Assembly (NCBI GenBank): GCA_037445875.1
Contig: JBBIJR010000014.1
Coordinates: forward strand, 1 to 53,699
Source of the DNA: JBBIJR01 sp037445875
Lineage (GTDB): Bacteria; CLD3; SB21
Direction of reading: 5' to 3'
DNA length: 53,699 bases
Made by a program: the position numbers and the translations under genes. Below, one piece after another: positions 1-9,260 of the stretch. The first letter of the stretch is position 1. Each line of letters begins with the position of its first letter. The notes beneath the pieces are model-generated. The model did no database searches. It had not been told where the DNA came from and saw nothing but the letters and a program-made list of their open reading frames with translations.

Positions 1-2031
1 TATGAGCCAGTGCGCGAGCCAGTGGTGCACCTCCTCGTACCACAACCTCGAATTCTGCGGCTTGAGAATCCAATGGCCCTCGTCGGGGTAATACAGGAAC
101 CGCGACGGGATGCCTTTCCGCTGCAGCACCGTGAATAGATGCATGCCTTCCGACACGGGAACCCGGAAATCCAGTTCGCCGTGGATCACGAGCGTCGGGG
201 TCTTGAAGTTCTGCACATAGGTATACGGCGACCATTTTTCATAAAGTTCGCGGTTCTTGCCTTCCCAGTACGGCCCGACCATCTCCCACTCTTCGAACCA
301 CAGTTCCTCTGTCACGCCGTACATGTTGAACTCGTTCATGATCCCCGAGTGGGAAACAAAGCACTTGAAGCGGTCCGTGTGGCCGTTCATCCAGTTCACC
401 ATGTATCCTCCGTACGATCCGCCGGCCGCGCCGATGCGGTCCTTGTCGACGAAGGAGTATTTTTGCACGACGAATTCCAGACCTTTCATCAGGTCCTCGT
501 AGACTTTGCCGCCCCAGTCTCGGTTGATGTCGTCCGTGAACCGTTGTCCATAGCCGGTCGAGCCGCGCGGATTGACCATCACGACAACGAAGCCCGGAGC
601 GGCAAAGAGCTGGGGATTCCACCGGTAGTGCCAGTTATCGCCCCACGCTCCCTGCGGTCCGCCGTGGATAAGGTACACCATCGGGTACTTCTTCTTTGTG
701 TTGAAGCCCGGCGGACGGATCAGAAAGCCGTGGACCCGGACGTTGGCCGCGCCGTCAAACCAGAATTCCTCTGCATTCTCCATTTCGATATTGGCCAACC
801 GGTCCTTGTTTAGCGCGGTTAATGGTTGAGGGTTGTGGCCATCGAGCGTCATGACGTAGAGGTCTTCGGGCGAGTTGAGAGACTGACGCCTGGTGACGAG
901 CCGGTCTTTCGTTACGCCGACCAGCTTGTCGTACGTACCGGAAGTCAGCTTGCGCGGCCCTTTGCCGGCAAGTTCCACCCGGTAAACCGCGTGATAGCCC
1001 GTTTCGTCGCAGTCGAAATACAGTGCTGTTCCATCCGGCGTCCAGACGTAATGGGCCACCGAACGGTCCAATCTCTCGGTCAGGTTCATGGTCCGGCCGG
1101 TTGCTACGTCATAGCGAATGAGGTCCGTCTTGTCGGCCTCGTATCCGGGCCGCTTCATGGAGCGAAACACGATGTACTTCCCGTCCGGGGAAAACGTACC
1201 GTGATTGTCCGCTCCGCGGCTCTCCGAGATCTTCGTTGGCTTTCCTCCCCCGAAGGGCATCAGGAACACATCGTTATTGGTCGACCAGGCGACATCGGGC
1301 TCCTCATGCAGGGTGAGCAGCAGGCTTTTCGAATCCGGCGAGAAAGTAAAGTCCTGCTTCCCTCCCAGATCGATCGGCGGCGCGTCGAAGTCGCCTTCGA
1401 TCACGTCCGTGATCCGCCCCGTCTCGATTTCGAGCAAGAGTACCTGGCTTCGCTTGCCGTCCTTCCAGGAGTCCCACACACGATACGGCAGCTGCTCGAA
1501 TGCGCGCGCCTTGACCGGATGGGACTCTTTGGCCTGTTCCCGGTCCTTATTGCAAGCATCGTCTGCGCAGTCAGGATAGACGTCCGCCGAAAAGGCAAGC
1601 GTCCGTCCGTCCGGCGACCAGACGAGCCCGTTGCCGAAGTTGACCGGTGTGGACAGGTCCGTGAGGCGGCGCGGTTCACCGCCGTCCACGGACATCAGAT
1701 AGATCTGGAACGAACCGGTCCGGTTGGACACGAAGGCGAGCGACCGGCCGTCGGGCGACCACTCCGGCCTCATGTCCTTGTAGGCCGAATAGGTGAGCTG
1801 ACGCGTGGTACTACCGTCGATGGATGTCAGGAAGATATTCGAAGCGTACGTGTTGGATGCGATGCGGTATTGCTGGACATTGTACGCGATCCATTGGCCG
1901 TCGGGCGAAACGGACGCATGGTCGAGCCGCCTCATCTCGATCATGTCTTCGGCGGTCAACGCGTGCTTGTTCTGCGCAACACCCGCGGCGGTCAGCACCG
2001 CCATCAGCAGCAAACCCATTGGTATAGCCAT
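1..2031 (-). CDS. S9 family prolyl oligopeptidase-type serine peptidase (3' end beyond window)
   Basis: Exported alpha/beta-hydrolase peptidase that probably cleaves oligopeptides in the periplasm. The reading frame starts with a hydrophobic signal peptide (MAIPMGLLLMAVLTAAGVAQ). It continues through WD40/PD40-like propeller repeats, with phrases such as SPDGRSLAFVSNRTG recurring, and ends in a peptidase S9 domain. The nucleophile motif GGSYGGYM places the catalytic Ser at about residue 539. The likely Asp lies in GELDFRVP and the His in DEGHW, so the triad is complete and only a few C-terminal residues are missing. In-frame ATGs also lie at 2040 and 2037; 2031 is preferred because an AGAGG sits 9 nt upstream of it. 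Family call is firm, substrate unknown. Confidence 0.93.
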   Translation of the reverse strand, partial: MAIPMGLLLMAVLTAAGVAQNKHALTAEDMIEMRRLDHASVSPDGQWIAYNVQQYRIASNTYASNIFLTSIDGSTTRQLTYSAYKDMRPEWSPDGRSLAFVSNRTGSFQIYLMSVDGGEPRRLTDLSTPVNFGNGLVWSPDGRTLAFSADVYPDCADDACNKDREQAKESHPVKARAFEQLPYRVWDSWKDGKRSQVLLLEIETGRITDVIEGDFDAPPIDLGGKQDFTFSPDSKSLLLTLHEEPDVAWSTNNDVFLMPFGGGKPTKISESRGADNHGTFSPDGKYIVFRSMKRPGYEADKTDLIRYDVATGRTMNLTERLDRSVAHYVWTPDGTALYFDCDETGYHAVYRVELAGKGPRKLTSGTYDKLVGVTKDRLVTRRQSLNSPEDLYVMTLDGHNPQPLTALNKDRLANIEMENAEEFWFDGAANVRVHGFLIRPPGFNTKKKYPMVYLIHGGPQGAWGDNWHYRWNPQLFAAPGFVVVMVNPRGSTGYGQRFTDDINRDWGGKVYEDLMKGLEFVVQKYSFVDKDRIGAAGGSYGGYMVNWMNGHTDRFKCFVSHSGIMNEFNMYGVTEELWFEEWEMVGPYWEGKNRELYEKWSPYTYVQNFKTPTLVIHGELDFRVPVSEGMHLFTVLQRKGIPSRFLYYPDEGHWILKPQNSRLWYEEVHHWLAHWLI

Positions 2032-2213
2032 GAGCATCATCCTCTCGCGTTAGACGGTTCACAAGAAAGTCGCACAAAGATATCTTATTCGCCGTTCAGT
2101 TTCAACGCCCCGCCGCAGGAAATCTCTCGATTTCGACCGGGCACCGCGTTATATTTCTTCACAGCTGCGTTATCCGGCTCGTTATACAGGAAGCTTTCCC
2201 GGAGGTACCGTCG

Positions 2214-3716
2214 ATGCGTGAACTGTCTCCCGATCTCAAGCAACTCCAGGATGAAGTCGAAACCTACGCCCGGGCGTACGGCCTCGAGTTCTTCACCCAG
2301 GTGTTCGAGGTCCTCGACTACGACGAGATCAACATGGTCGCGGCGTACGGCGGTTTTCCCACGCGTTATCCGCACTGGCGTTTCGGGATGGAGTACGAGC
2401 AGCTCTCGAAGGGGTACGAGTGGGGATTGCAGAAGATCTACGAACTCGTGATCAACAACGATCCGTGTTATGCGTACCTGCTCGAGTCCAACGCCCTCGT
2501 GGACCAGAAGATCGTGATGGCCCACGTGTACGGCCACAACGATTTCTTCAAGAACAACCTCTGGTTCGCGCCGACCAACCGCAAAATGATGGACGAAATG
2601 GCCAACCACGCCACCCGCCTTCGCCGCTACATCGAACGGTTCGGGCTGGAGGAAGTGGAGAACTTCGTGGACACGTGCCTTTCGCTCGAAGACCTGATCG
2701 ATCCGCACGCGCCGCACATCCGCCGGCCGACGGACACCGAGGAACCCGGTGACATCCCGGAAGACCAGCCGCTCACGGTGAAGAAGCTCAAGAGCAAGGA
2801 TTACATGGATGAGTTCATCAACCCGAAGGAGTTCCTCGACGAGCAGCTGAAGAAACTCACCGCGGAACAGGAGCGGAAGAAGAACTTTCCTGAACAGCCC
2901 CAAAAGGACGTGTTGGATTTCTTGATCGAGTACGCTCCGTTGACCAACTGGCAGCGTGACGTTCTTTCGATCATCCGGGAGGAGGCATATTACTTCGCCC
3001 CGCAAGCGATGACAAAGATCATGAACGAGGGCTGGGCGAGCTACTGGCACAGCCGGATCATGACCGAGCGGGCGGCGCGTGACGACGAGATCGTGGACTA
3101 CGCAGACCATTGCTCCGGCGTGTTCGCTTCGGGTACCGGACGCCTGAATCCGTACAAACTCGGCGTCGAGCTGTTCCGCGACATCGAAGACCGGTGGAAC
3201 AAAGGAAAGTTCGGGAGGGACTATGAGGAATGCCGCGACATGGTCGCCCTGCAGAACTGGGACCTGCAGTTAGGGCAGGGACGTAAGAAGATCTTTGACG
3301 TGCGGAAGCTGTACAACGACGTGATGTTCCTCGACGAGTTCCTCACGCCCGAATTCTGCGAGCGTATGAAGCTGTTCACGTTCGAGTACAACAGTTCGAA
3401 CGATCAGTACGAGATCTCGGACCGTGCGTTCGCTGCGGTCAAGCAGAAGCTGCTGTTCCAGATCACGCATCGCGGGCTGCCGTATCTGTCGGTGATGGAC
3501 GGCAACTTTGAGAACCGCGCCGAGATGCTGCTCGAACACAAGTATGAGGGGGTCGAGTTGAAGAAGGACGAGGCCCGGGCGACTATGGAGCACCTGTTCA
3601 AGATCTGGAAGCGGCCCGTCAGCGTGGCCACCTTCGTCGATCATCAGCCGGTACTCTGGACCTTCGACGGCAAGGACCACCGGGAGCAGCAGGGTTCCGT
3701 GACGGGAGAAGGCTAG
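2214..3716 (+). CDS. SpoVR family protein
   Basis: A 500-residue protein matching the SpoVR/YcgB family in length and sequence, including the conserved N-terminal half (YGGFPTRYPHWRFGMEYEQL and MAHVYGHNDFFKNN) and the ASYWHSRIM segment. SpoVR was named from Bacillus spore cortex formation, but it is widespread in non-sporulating bacteria, where its molecular role is unresolved. It often sits with a PrkA kinase and a DUF444 protein; neither is seen here. The start is well supported by GGAGG 8 nt upstream of ATG. It is divergent from the S9 peptidase and its stop overlaps the convergent MoxR gene by 4 nt. Confidence 0.93.
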   Translation: MRELSPDLKQLQDEVETYARAYGLEFFTQVFEVLDYDEINMVAAYGGFPTRYPHWRFGMEYEQLSKGYEWGLQKIYELVINNDPCYAYLLESNALVDQKIVMAHVYGHNDFFKNNLWFAPTNRKMMDEMANHATRLRRYIERFGLEEVENFVDTCLSLEDLIDPHAPHIRRPTDTEEPGDIPEDQPLTVKKLKSKDYMDEFINPKEFLDEQLKKLTAEQERKKNFPEQPQKDVLDFLIEYAPLTNWQRDVLSIIREEAYYFAPQAMTKIMNEGWASYWHSRIMTERAARDDEIVDYADHCSGVFASGTGRLNPYKLGVELFRDIEDRWNKGKFGRDYEECRDMVALQNWDLQLGQGRKKIFDVRKLYNDVMFLDEFLTPEFCERMKLFTFEYNSSNDQYEISDRAFAAVKQKLLFQITHRGLPYLSVMDGNFENRAEMLLEHKYEGVELKKDEARATMEHLFKIWKRPVSVATFVDHQPVLWTFDGKDHREQQGSVTGEG

Positions 3717-4705
3717 CGGGGAACGGGTACGGCGCTCAGCACGTCCGCGAGTACTTCGTCCGCGCGGATGCCTTCCAGTTCCGTCTCCGCCTGCAGAATG
3801 ATCCGGTGGCGGAGAACAGGTCCCGTGATAAACTTCACATCCTCGGGAATGACGTAGTCGCGACCCATCATGGCCGCGCGGGCTCTGGCGGCCAGGAACA
3901 ACGCGACACCGGCGCGCGGGCTGGCCCCCAATTGGATGCCCGGGTAGTCCCGGGTCTTCCGCACGATCTGGGTGACGTACTGCATTACCCCGTCCTCGAC
4001 GCGCACCGCGGCTATCTCGGTCCGGCACGCCGCCACATCGGCCGCAGAGGCCGCGGGCCTCACATCGCTCAGCCGCAGGTCGTGAGGGTCAAAGCCCTCC
4101 CGATAATTACGCAGGATCCTGACCTCGTCCGTTTCCGCCGGGTACTCCACCAGAATCTTGAACAAGAATCGGTCGAGCTGCGCCTCCGGAAGGGCATACG
4201 TGCCTTCGTACTCGATCGGGTTCTGCGTGGCAAACACCATGAACGGCTCCGGCAGCGTGTGCTGCTGCCCATCGATCGTGACCTGGCGCTCCTCCATGAC
4301 TTCCAACAGAGCGGCCTGGGTCTTGGCCGGCGCGCGGTTGACCTCGTCGATCAGTATGAGATGGCTGAAGATCGGGCCTTTTTTGAGCACGAAAGTGCCG
4401 CGTCCTGCGTCGAAGATGTGGGTTCCGACCACATCCGAAGGCATGAGGTCGGGCGTGAACTGGATCCGCTTGTAGTCCGCCTGGATCGTCAGGGCGAGCG
4501 TTTTGACCAGCAGGGTCTTGGCGGTACCCGGCACGCCTTCCAACAGGACGTGTCCCCCCGAAAGCAGGGCGATGAGAACGTGATCGATGACGAAGGTCTG
4601 TCCCACAATCACCTTCTGCACCTCGGCCCGGAGGCGTTCGGCGAACTGTTGCGTGCGCGTAGCGGCGGGGGACGTCTCGGTCGTCCCGGTGGACACATCG
4701 GTCAT
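3713..4705 (-). CDS. MoxR family AAA+ ATPase
   Basis: A 330-residue AAA+ ATPase of the MoxR class, cytoplasmic, thought to act as a chaperone for assembly or activation of protein complexes. Visible motifs are Walker A GVPGTAKT, Walker B LILIDEVNRAP, sensor 1 FATQNPIEYEGTY, and the LPEAQLDRF segment typical of MoxR. The C-terminal lid contains GASPRAGVALFLAARARA. It is the last gene of a minus-strand operon, and its ATG overlaps the stop of the DUF4350 gene (ATGA). MoxR genes are usually found with DUF58 and VWA genes; here DUF4129 and DUF4350 are present but no DUF58 is seen. Confidence 0.96.
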   Translation of the reverse strand: MTDVSTGTTETSPAATRTQQFAERLRAEVQKVIVGQTFVIDHVLIALLSGGHVLLEGVPGTAKTLLVKTLALTIQADYKRIQFTPDLMPSDVVGTHIFDAGRGTFVLKKGPIFSHLILIDEVNRAPAKTQAALLEVMEERQVTIDGQQHTLPEPFMVFATQNPIEYEGTYALPEAQLDRFLFKILVEYPAETDEVRILRNYREGFDPHDLRLSDVRPAASAADVAACRTEIAAVRVEDGVMQYVTQIVRKTRDYPGIQLGASPRAGVALFLAARARAAMMGRDYVIPEDVKFITGPVLRHRIILQAETELEGIRADEVLADVLSAVPVPR

Positions 4706-5958
4706 CGGCGGTTCCCCTTTCTTGCGGGCTGCGGTCGCCCGGCGGCGTACAGTTCGTCCAGTTGTTTGATGAAATGCAGTAGTTCCTCGTCCGTAATCGC
4801 CACGGCCCTTCGGGCAACGGTTTCGGTCCCGGACGCGTCAATATCGCTATCTTTGATCTTCGTTTCAATGGTCGTGAACAGTTTCAACAGTTTTTCCCGG
4901 TCGTATCCGTAGCGCTTTCCCAGGATCTCGGCCAGTCTCGGATTCAGGGTCGTGCGGAACTTCCTCGCGTAGTAATGCAGGACCCACTCGTACCATGTTT
5001 TGAGCACGAAGCGGTTGGCGTGCGCCCGCCAGTATACATCGGACACAGCCTGCACGTAATCCAGCGAGGACCGGCGGGAGACCGCTCGCAGCGGCACCGG
5101 CCGTCCCACGCGTTTGCTCAGCGAATGGACGAACAACACCAGCGCCGTCAGGCCAATGGCCAATCCGACCCGAACGGGCAGTTCATCCAGAATCGCGATT
5201 GCCGATTCGTGGCCGTGAAAGCCCTGATGATATTCGTCGAAGAGCATGCGCGACAGCTTCCGCCGTTGTCCCCGCGCGTCGTACCGCACCAATCGCATGA
5301 TCGCATCGAGGTTGCGCTCGCGGGCGACGAACCGGTTGAGGATGTAGTTGGGAGAATGGACCACGAGGACGGAACCCTCTCCCATGGGGATTTCCGCGAC
5401 GGCGACCAGGCTGTCCGTACCGTAGACGATGTCCATTCGCCCGCGGCGCTCGGTCAGCGTCCATCCATAACTCTCCGATGAAGAGTCGTCGTTCTGCCAG
5501 TCGCTCCGCAGTTCCGGGGCCAACAAGGCATGACCGGCCGGGGTTTGCAGCAAGAACGTTGCCGCGCCTGCCGATGGTCTCGCGGCCAGGCCCAGCGTAT
5601 CGAGCCATGCACTCAGTGCCCGGTTGTAAAAGAGCATAATCGTGGCGCCGTTCTTTGCCCGCTCCTCCAGTGCCGTCCGATCGTCCTCCTCGAGAGGATT
5701 CGCCGGTGCCGCCACGATAAACAAGAGAGACTCTCTTTCCGGGAGACGTGCGGGCGGAAGTCTCCACCGCCGGACGGGATGGGCGGTTTCCTCCAGCAAG
5801 GTGTAGAATGCCTTGACGCCCTCAGGACCGGGATTATACGACGAGGCCAATCCGGCGGAAAGGCGCGATTCATCACGGGCCGTGAAAAAAGCGAGACCGA
5901 TCACCAGCACGCCGAACGCGGCTGCGGCGATCACCGTATTTCGAATCGTCGCGTTCAC
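4702..5958 (-). CDS. DUF4350 domain-containing membrane protein
   Basis: A 418-residue protein with an N-terminal membrane anchor (residues about 8-26), then a DUF4350 region beginning SSYNPGPEGVKAFYTLLEET. A second transmembrane segment lies near the middle (VGLAIGLTALVLFVHSL), followed by a cytoplasmic helical tail. DUF4350 proteins are regular partners of MoxR ATPases and are thought to be membrane components of the same module; biochemical function is not known. The GTG start overlaps the upstream DUF4129 stop (GTGA), and the stop overlaps moxR (ATGA), which implies translational coupling. Confidence 0.88.
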   Translation of the reverse strand: MNATIRNTVIAAAAFGVLVIGLAFFTARDESRLSAGLASSYNPGPEGVKAFYTLLEETAHPVRRWRLPPARLPERESLLFIVAAPANPLEEDDRTALEERAKNGATIMLFYNRALSAWLDTLGLAARPSAGAATFLLQTPAGHALLAPELRSDWQNDDSSSESYGWTLTERRGRMDIVYGTDSLVAVAEIPMGEGSVLVVHSPNYILNRFVARERNLDAIMRLVRYDARGQRRKLSRMLFDEYHQGFHGHESAIAILDELPVRVGLAIGLTALVLFVHSLSKRVGRPVPLRAVSRRSSLDYVQAVSDVYWRAHANRFVLKTWYEWVLHYYARKFRTTLNPRLAEILGKRYGYDREKLLKLFTTIETKIKDSDIDASGTETVARRAVAITDEELLHFIKQLDELYAAGRPQPARKGNRR

Positions 5959-7079
5959 CGCACACCCGGCGCCTGGGTCCAGTACGACCGTGCATGTTCA
6001 TACCACAAGAGGAACGTTTCGAATTCACCGCGCGAAGCGGTGGACATCCCGTACCACGTCCGGTCAAAAGCCGGGACCATCCGGGCGAAGACCGTACGAA
6101 ACTCCCGGGGATGATCACCGCTCAGGATGGCAGCCAGGTACTCTTCGTTCGTGCGGCTGGCCTCCAGGCGGATCCGTTCGGTACGGTCGAGCGAGAGCAG
6201 CATGGAGAGGAACAGGTGACGGATGGCGCGGCGGAAATCGCCGTCCGAGGCACGGCGTCGGGCGAGTTGGAGGTGCTCATCGGGGTCCAGCGTTTCGCCC
6301 GGTTCGAGCAAATCCGCGAGCCTGGCGGGCGGCTGTTCGTCCGGGCCATCCTTGCGTGCACGAAAGAACCGCACGAGCCACACGATCAAACCGATTGCAA
6401 GGACGACCCCCGCCGTACAGGCCGCGTAGATCAGGACGCGGGCAAAGCCGGAAAAGTCCGGCGGCTCGTACGTTTTCGCAGGAGCCGTCTTCGCGGAGCC
6501 GAACAGTTTCTCCAGCCATTTCTCCAGCCATTTCCACATGCTCTTCCAGGCTTCGGCCAGCAGGTTGCGGCTCTCCCGCGGATGGAACTCGCGGCGCGCG
6601 AGAATGGCCCCGATGCGGGAGGCATAGTCGGTGCTGTCCTTTTCGAGCACCTCGGATGTAACGTGGTTCCATCGTTCGAGCCAGGACGCCAGGTACTCTT
6701 CGGCATCGGAGACCGCCCGGCGATCCTGAGGATGCCGGCGGAGGATTCCCTGCATGCGGCCTTTCAGTCCTCGCAGATCGATGAGCGCGGCGGAATAATC
6801 GACCGCGGGCTCACCGGCCGTGGTCTCCGCGAAGGAAAAGAGTATCGTCGCCGTGTCCGGCAGGGACAAAAGACGTTCCCGGGCTTCTGCAACCAGACTG
6901 TCCTGCTCGCGGCGGTAGTATACGTGCCCTGCAGCTTCCAATCCTCTGCTCAACTGCTCCAGCCGGATCGGAAGCGGAACGTGCGATAGGAATTCCGGAG
7001 GGGAAGCGGTCCGGGGGGGCTGGACCGCCGCGGTCAGAACCGCACTCAGCCACAGGAGTACGAACCGGAGTGCGATCAT
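5955..7079 (-). CDS. DUF4129 domain-containing membrane protein
   Basis: A 374-residue protein from ATG at 7079. It has a signal-like N-terminus (MIALRFVLLWLSAVLTAAV), an extracytoplasmic helical region, one transmembrane helix (VLIYAACTAGVVLAIGLIVW) and a C-terminal DUF4129 domain with AIRHLFLSMLLSLDR and FDRTWYGM. DUF4129 is found with MoxR and transglutaminase-like genes, and its role is uncharacterised. A longer frame upstream of 7079 is open, but it overlaps the preceding membrane-protein gene and looks like antisense noise, so the ATG in the ATGA overlap was chosen. Confidence 0.88.
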   Translation of the reverse strand: MIALRFVLLWLSAVLTAAVQPPRTASPPEFLSHVPLPIRLEQLSRGLEAAGHVYYRREQDSLVAEARERLLSLPDTATILFSFAETTAGEPAVDYSAALIDLRGLKGRMQGILRRHPQDRRAVSDAEEYLASWLERWNHVTSEVLEKDSTDYASRIGAILARREFHPRESRNLLAEAWKSMWKWLEKWLEKLFGSAKTAPAKTYEPPDFSGFARVLIYAACTAGVVLAIGLIVWLVRFFRARKDGPDEQPPARLADLLEPGETLDPDEHLQLARRRASDGDFRRAIRHLFLSMLLSLDRTERIRLEASRTNEEYLAAILSGDHPREFRTVFARMVPAFDRTWYGMSTASRGEFETFLLWYEHARSYWTQAPGVR

Positions 7080-7927
7080 GGCAGCTGCTCGCAGAGGATC
7101 AGAAGATCCAGGCCTTCCTTGCGTGAACGGACGTCGAAGTAGAGCAGGATGGTGAAGACGGCTTCCAGCGGCAACAGCAGCATCGAGACGACCACACCGC
7201 CCAGCAGCGTAAGCAGGTTCACATCGGGGAGCAATCCGCTGAGCCAGGCCAGCTGTTCTATCAACAATTGGAGGGCACCAGCGAGCAGGTACGTAAGGGA
7301 AAGGCCGAGCATGAACAGCAGCAGCCATGTCACCAGGAGGAAGCCGGCCGTCCGCCACCACATGCCCGACAGCAGTTCTTTGGACCGTCGAAAAACGTCG
7401 CCGAACGTGAAGTATCTTTCCGCTATAACCACCGGCGTAGTAAATACGAACAGCACGTACGCGGCCAGGCCCGGAAGGATGCACAGAGCAAAACCGGCCG
7501 CCGTAAGGACGGTGCAGAGGAATGTGATCCAGAGGAGCGGAAGCGCCTGCGGGGCGACGCCGGATGCGAGCGTGGAAAAACGCACCGTGTTGCTCGTGGC
7601 CCGGAGGAATACGAAATACGTGACGGCGCCAACGGAAACGGTGTGCGTACACCCTTCGATCAGCATCAATACAAGATTGGCGGGCGTGTACGACGCCGTC
7701 TCGAGGAATTCAAATGCATTGAAGATCCGCACGAACTCGATCCAGCCGAGCGAATAGCAGACCGCTTTCACGGCGTACAGCGGAACGAATACGCCGCCCA
7801 CGATGGCCAGGAGCGCGGGAGCTTCGCGCCGATAGAACGCCAGACCGGCGTCGAGGATGTCGACGACTGACCGACGGCTGACGATCAGCGATCCGAAGCG
7901 GCGGGTTGTCGGAAGCGTTTCGTTCAA
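7076..7927 (-). CDS. Multi-pass membrane protein of the MoxR operon, unknown function
   Basis: A 283-residue integral membrane protein, not assigned to a family. After a short cytoplasmic N-terminus (residues 1-35) there are about six hydrophobic segments, for example PALLAIVGGVFVPLYAVKAV, ALCILPGLAAYVLFVFTTPV and GFLLVTWLLLFMLGLSLTYL. The LPGLAAYVLFVFTTPVVIAE stretch resembles membrane domains of the glycerophosphoryl-diester-phosphodiesterase or YciC type, but that is only a likeness. The start is taken as TTG at 7927, which overlaps the HD gene stop (TTGA) and keeps the 4-nt overlap pattern of the operon. The upstream extension has arginine-rich, non-native composition. Confidence 0.72.
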   Translation of the reverse strand: MNETLPTTRRFGSLIVSRRSVVDILDAGLAFYRREAPALLAIVGGVFVPLYAVKAVCYSLGWIEFVRIFNAFEFLETASYTPANLVLMLIEGCTHTVSVGAVTYFVFLRATSNTVRFSTLASGVAPQALPLLWITFLCTVLTAAGFALCILPGLAAYVLFVFTTPVVIAERYFTFGDVFRRSKELLSGMWWRTAGFLLVTWLLLFMLGLSLTYLLAGALQLLIEQLAWLSGLLPDVNLLTLLGGVVVSMLLLPLEAVFTILLYFDVRSRKEGLDLLILCEQLP

Positions 7928-8484
7928 AGACCGAGCGCCTGCGCGTTTTCCTTCAGCGCCGAAAGAACGAAGCCGATATGCTCGTCCAGTTCGATCCCCA
8001 ATCCCTCGGCGCCATGGACCATGTCGTCGCGGCTGACTTTGGCCGCGAAGGCCTTGTCCTTCATTTTCTTTCGGACGGATTTCACCTCCACTTCGCGCAC
8101 GCTCCGGGAGGGCTTGACGAGAGCAACCGCGGTGATGAATCCGCAGAGTTCGTCGCACGCAAAGAGCGTCTTTTCCAGCCGCGTCTCGCGAGGCACTCCT
8201 GTATAGTCGGCATGGGACATGATCGCTTTACGCAGTTCGTCCGGATAACCCTTTTCCTTGAGAATGGCGTTCCCCTTGTACGGATGGCCGTCGGGAGGCT
8301 CCGGTGTGGGATATTTTTCATAGTCGAAGTCGTGCAGCAGAGCCGTAATAGCCCAGAATTCCTCGTCTTCACCGAACCGCCTCGCGTAGGCGCGCACGGC
8401 CGATTCTACGGCCAGCGCGTGCTTACGCAAGCTTTCGCTCTTAGTGTATTCGCAGAGAAGCTCCCAGGCGGACGAACGGTCCAT
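7924..8484 (-). CDS. HD (HDIG-type) domain phosphohydrolase
   Basis: A 186-residue single-domain HD protein, presumably a cytoplasmic metal-dependent phosphohydrolase of unknown substrate. The metal-binding series is visible: His in RKHALAVE, the HD pair in ITALLHDFDYEKYP, then MSHADYTG and an Asp in FACDELCGF. The family often carries the phrase DFDYEKYP. It starts at ATG 8484, with AAAGGAG about 11 nt upstream. A longer frame runs upstream through the tRNA-Ala region and was rejected. It is the first gene of the MoxR operon, so a nucleotide or phosphate-ester signal feeding that module is possible, but this is inference. Confidence 0.9.
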   Translation of the reverse strand: MDRSSAWELLCEYTKSESLRKHALAVESAVRAYARRFGEDEEFWAITALLHDFDYEKYPTPEPPDGHPYKGNAILKEKGYPDELRKAIMSHADYTGVPRETRLEKTLFACDELCGFITAVALVKPSRSVREVEVKSVRKKMKDKAFAAKVSRDDMVHGAEGLGIELDEHIGFVLSALKENAQALGL

Positions 8485-8604
8485 GAGTGTTTGGACTCCT
8501 TTGGGTAGGTGAAGATTGATCCATAATACAAAGCCCCGCCGTGTTTTGAAAGCCCATTTTTTCTTTGCCTTTGACGGCGTCGGATGATATATTCGCCCAC
8601 TTTC

Positions 8605-8678
8605 GGGGCTGTAGCTCAGCTTGGGAGAGCGCTTCGTTCGCAACGAAGAGGTCGTCGGTTCGATCCCGATCAGCTCCA
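8605..8678 (+). tRNA. tRNA-Ala (anticodon CGC)
   Basis: A 74-nt cloverleaf folds by hand. The acceptor GGGGCTG pairs with CAGCTCC, the D arm is GCTC/GAGC, the anticodon stem is CTTCG/CGAAG with loop TTCGCAA (anticodon CGC, reading GCG), and the T arm is GTCGG/CCGAT with loop TTCGATC. The discriminator is A; CCA is not encoded. It lies divergent from the HD gene. Confidence 0.95.
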
Positions 8679-8683
8679 CTTTA

Positions 8684-8772
8684 CAGTGAACAATTAACAA
8701 TGATCAGTGAACAATGGGTTCGTTGGTCATTTTTGTTTTTTGGGAGATACGGTTGTACGAGGTCGTCGGTTC
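8684..8772. repeat. Short direct repeats and a partial tRNA-Ala copy
   Basis: Two short repeats lie directly downstream of tRNA-Ala. CAGTGAACAAT occurs at 8684-8694 and again at 8705-8715. A 14-bp piece of the tRNA variable/T-arm region, GAGGTCGTCGGTTC (8648-8661), is repeated exactly at 8759-8772. The second could mark an old integration or recombination event at the tRNA 3' part, but no integrase or element is present beside it. The rest of 8773-8939 shows no coding signal. Confidence 0.6.
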
Positions 8773-8939
8773 CCTGGCCGCCTGTCAGACGCATGCCAAT
8801 GCCGTCTTGATAGTGAACATCTAGTCATGATTAGTAATGGGAGCGTAAAATTGTTGACGGTGGTGCGTGCACGCCTTACAGTCGTCAGTCGTCGACGGTT
8901 CAGTAAGCGCTTCATGATGGCTACAACATCTCACGAGGT

Positions 8940-9031
8940 CCGAACCCATCCCCGACCCTGCCCTTGCGCAAGTCAGGTTTCGATATTGAGATGACCGTTT
9001 TTGCGCAAGGGGAGGGCAGGGAGGGGTTCGG
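8940..9031. repeat. 92-bp inverted-repeat element, copy 1
   Basis: Arms at 8940-8971 and 9001-9031 are near-perfect reverse complements. The left arm begins CCGAACCCATCCCCG and ends TTGCGCAA; the right arm begins TTGCGCAA and ends GGGGTTCGG. They flank an approximately 29-bp centre. A second, inverted copy lies at 34106-34198, and the centres match too. No coding content. The remaining sequence up to pepE (9032-9260) shows no gene. Confidence 0.85.
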
Positions 9032-9260
9032 TATACAAATCTGCACAACCATGAGCAAGCGCAAACAATTTCATGTCCTCATCAATGACAATGGGTTCGG
9101 CGGTCGATTCTCATGAGGGTATATCGCCCGATGCGTTGGGTTCTGTGGTCGGCGTATCAACTTTCAGTTGAGAGTTGGACAGTACAGCCATATCTTAGAT
9201 TCCCCTTGCGAGGGGGCGCAGATCCATGACTGAATGCTAATTCTCAATTCGGGAGACACC

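Noticed and set aside
826..2451. A long plus-strand open frame over the S9 peptidase and into SpoVR
   Set aside because: It overlaps two well-supported genes in other frames and shows no family resemblance.
8485..8700. An N-terminal extension of the HD protein through the tRNA-Ala region
   Set aside because: The extension reads the tRNA in antisense (ELIGIEPTTSS), a familiar annotation artefact. ATG 8484 has a ribosome site.
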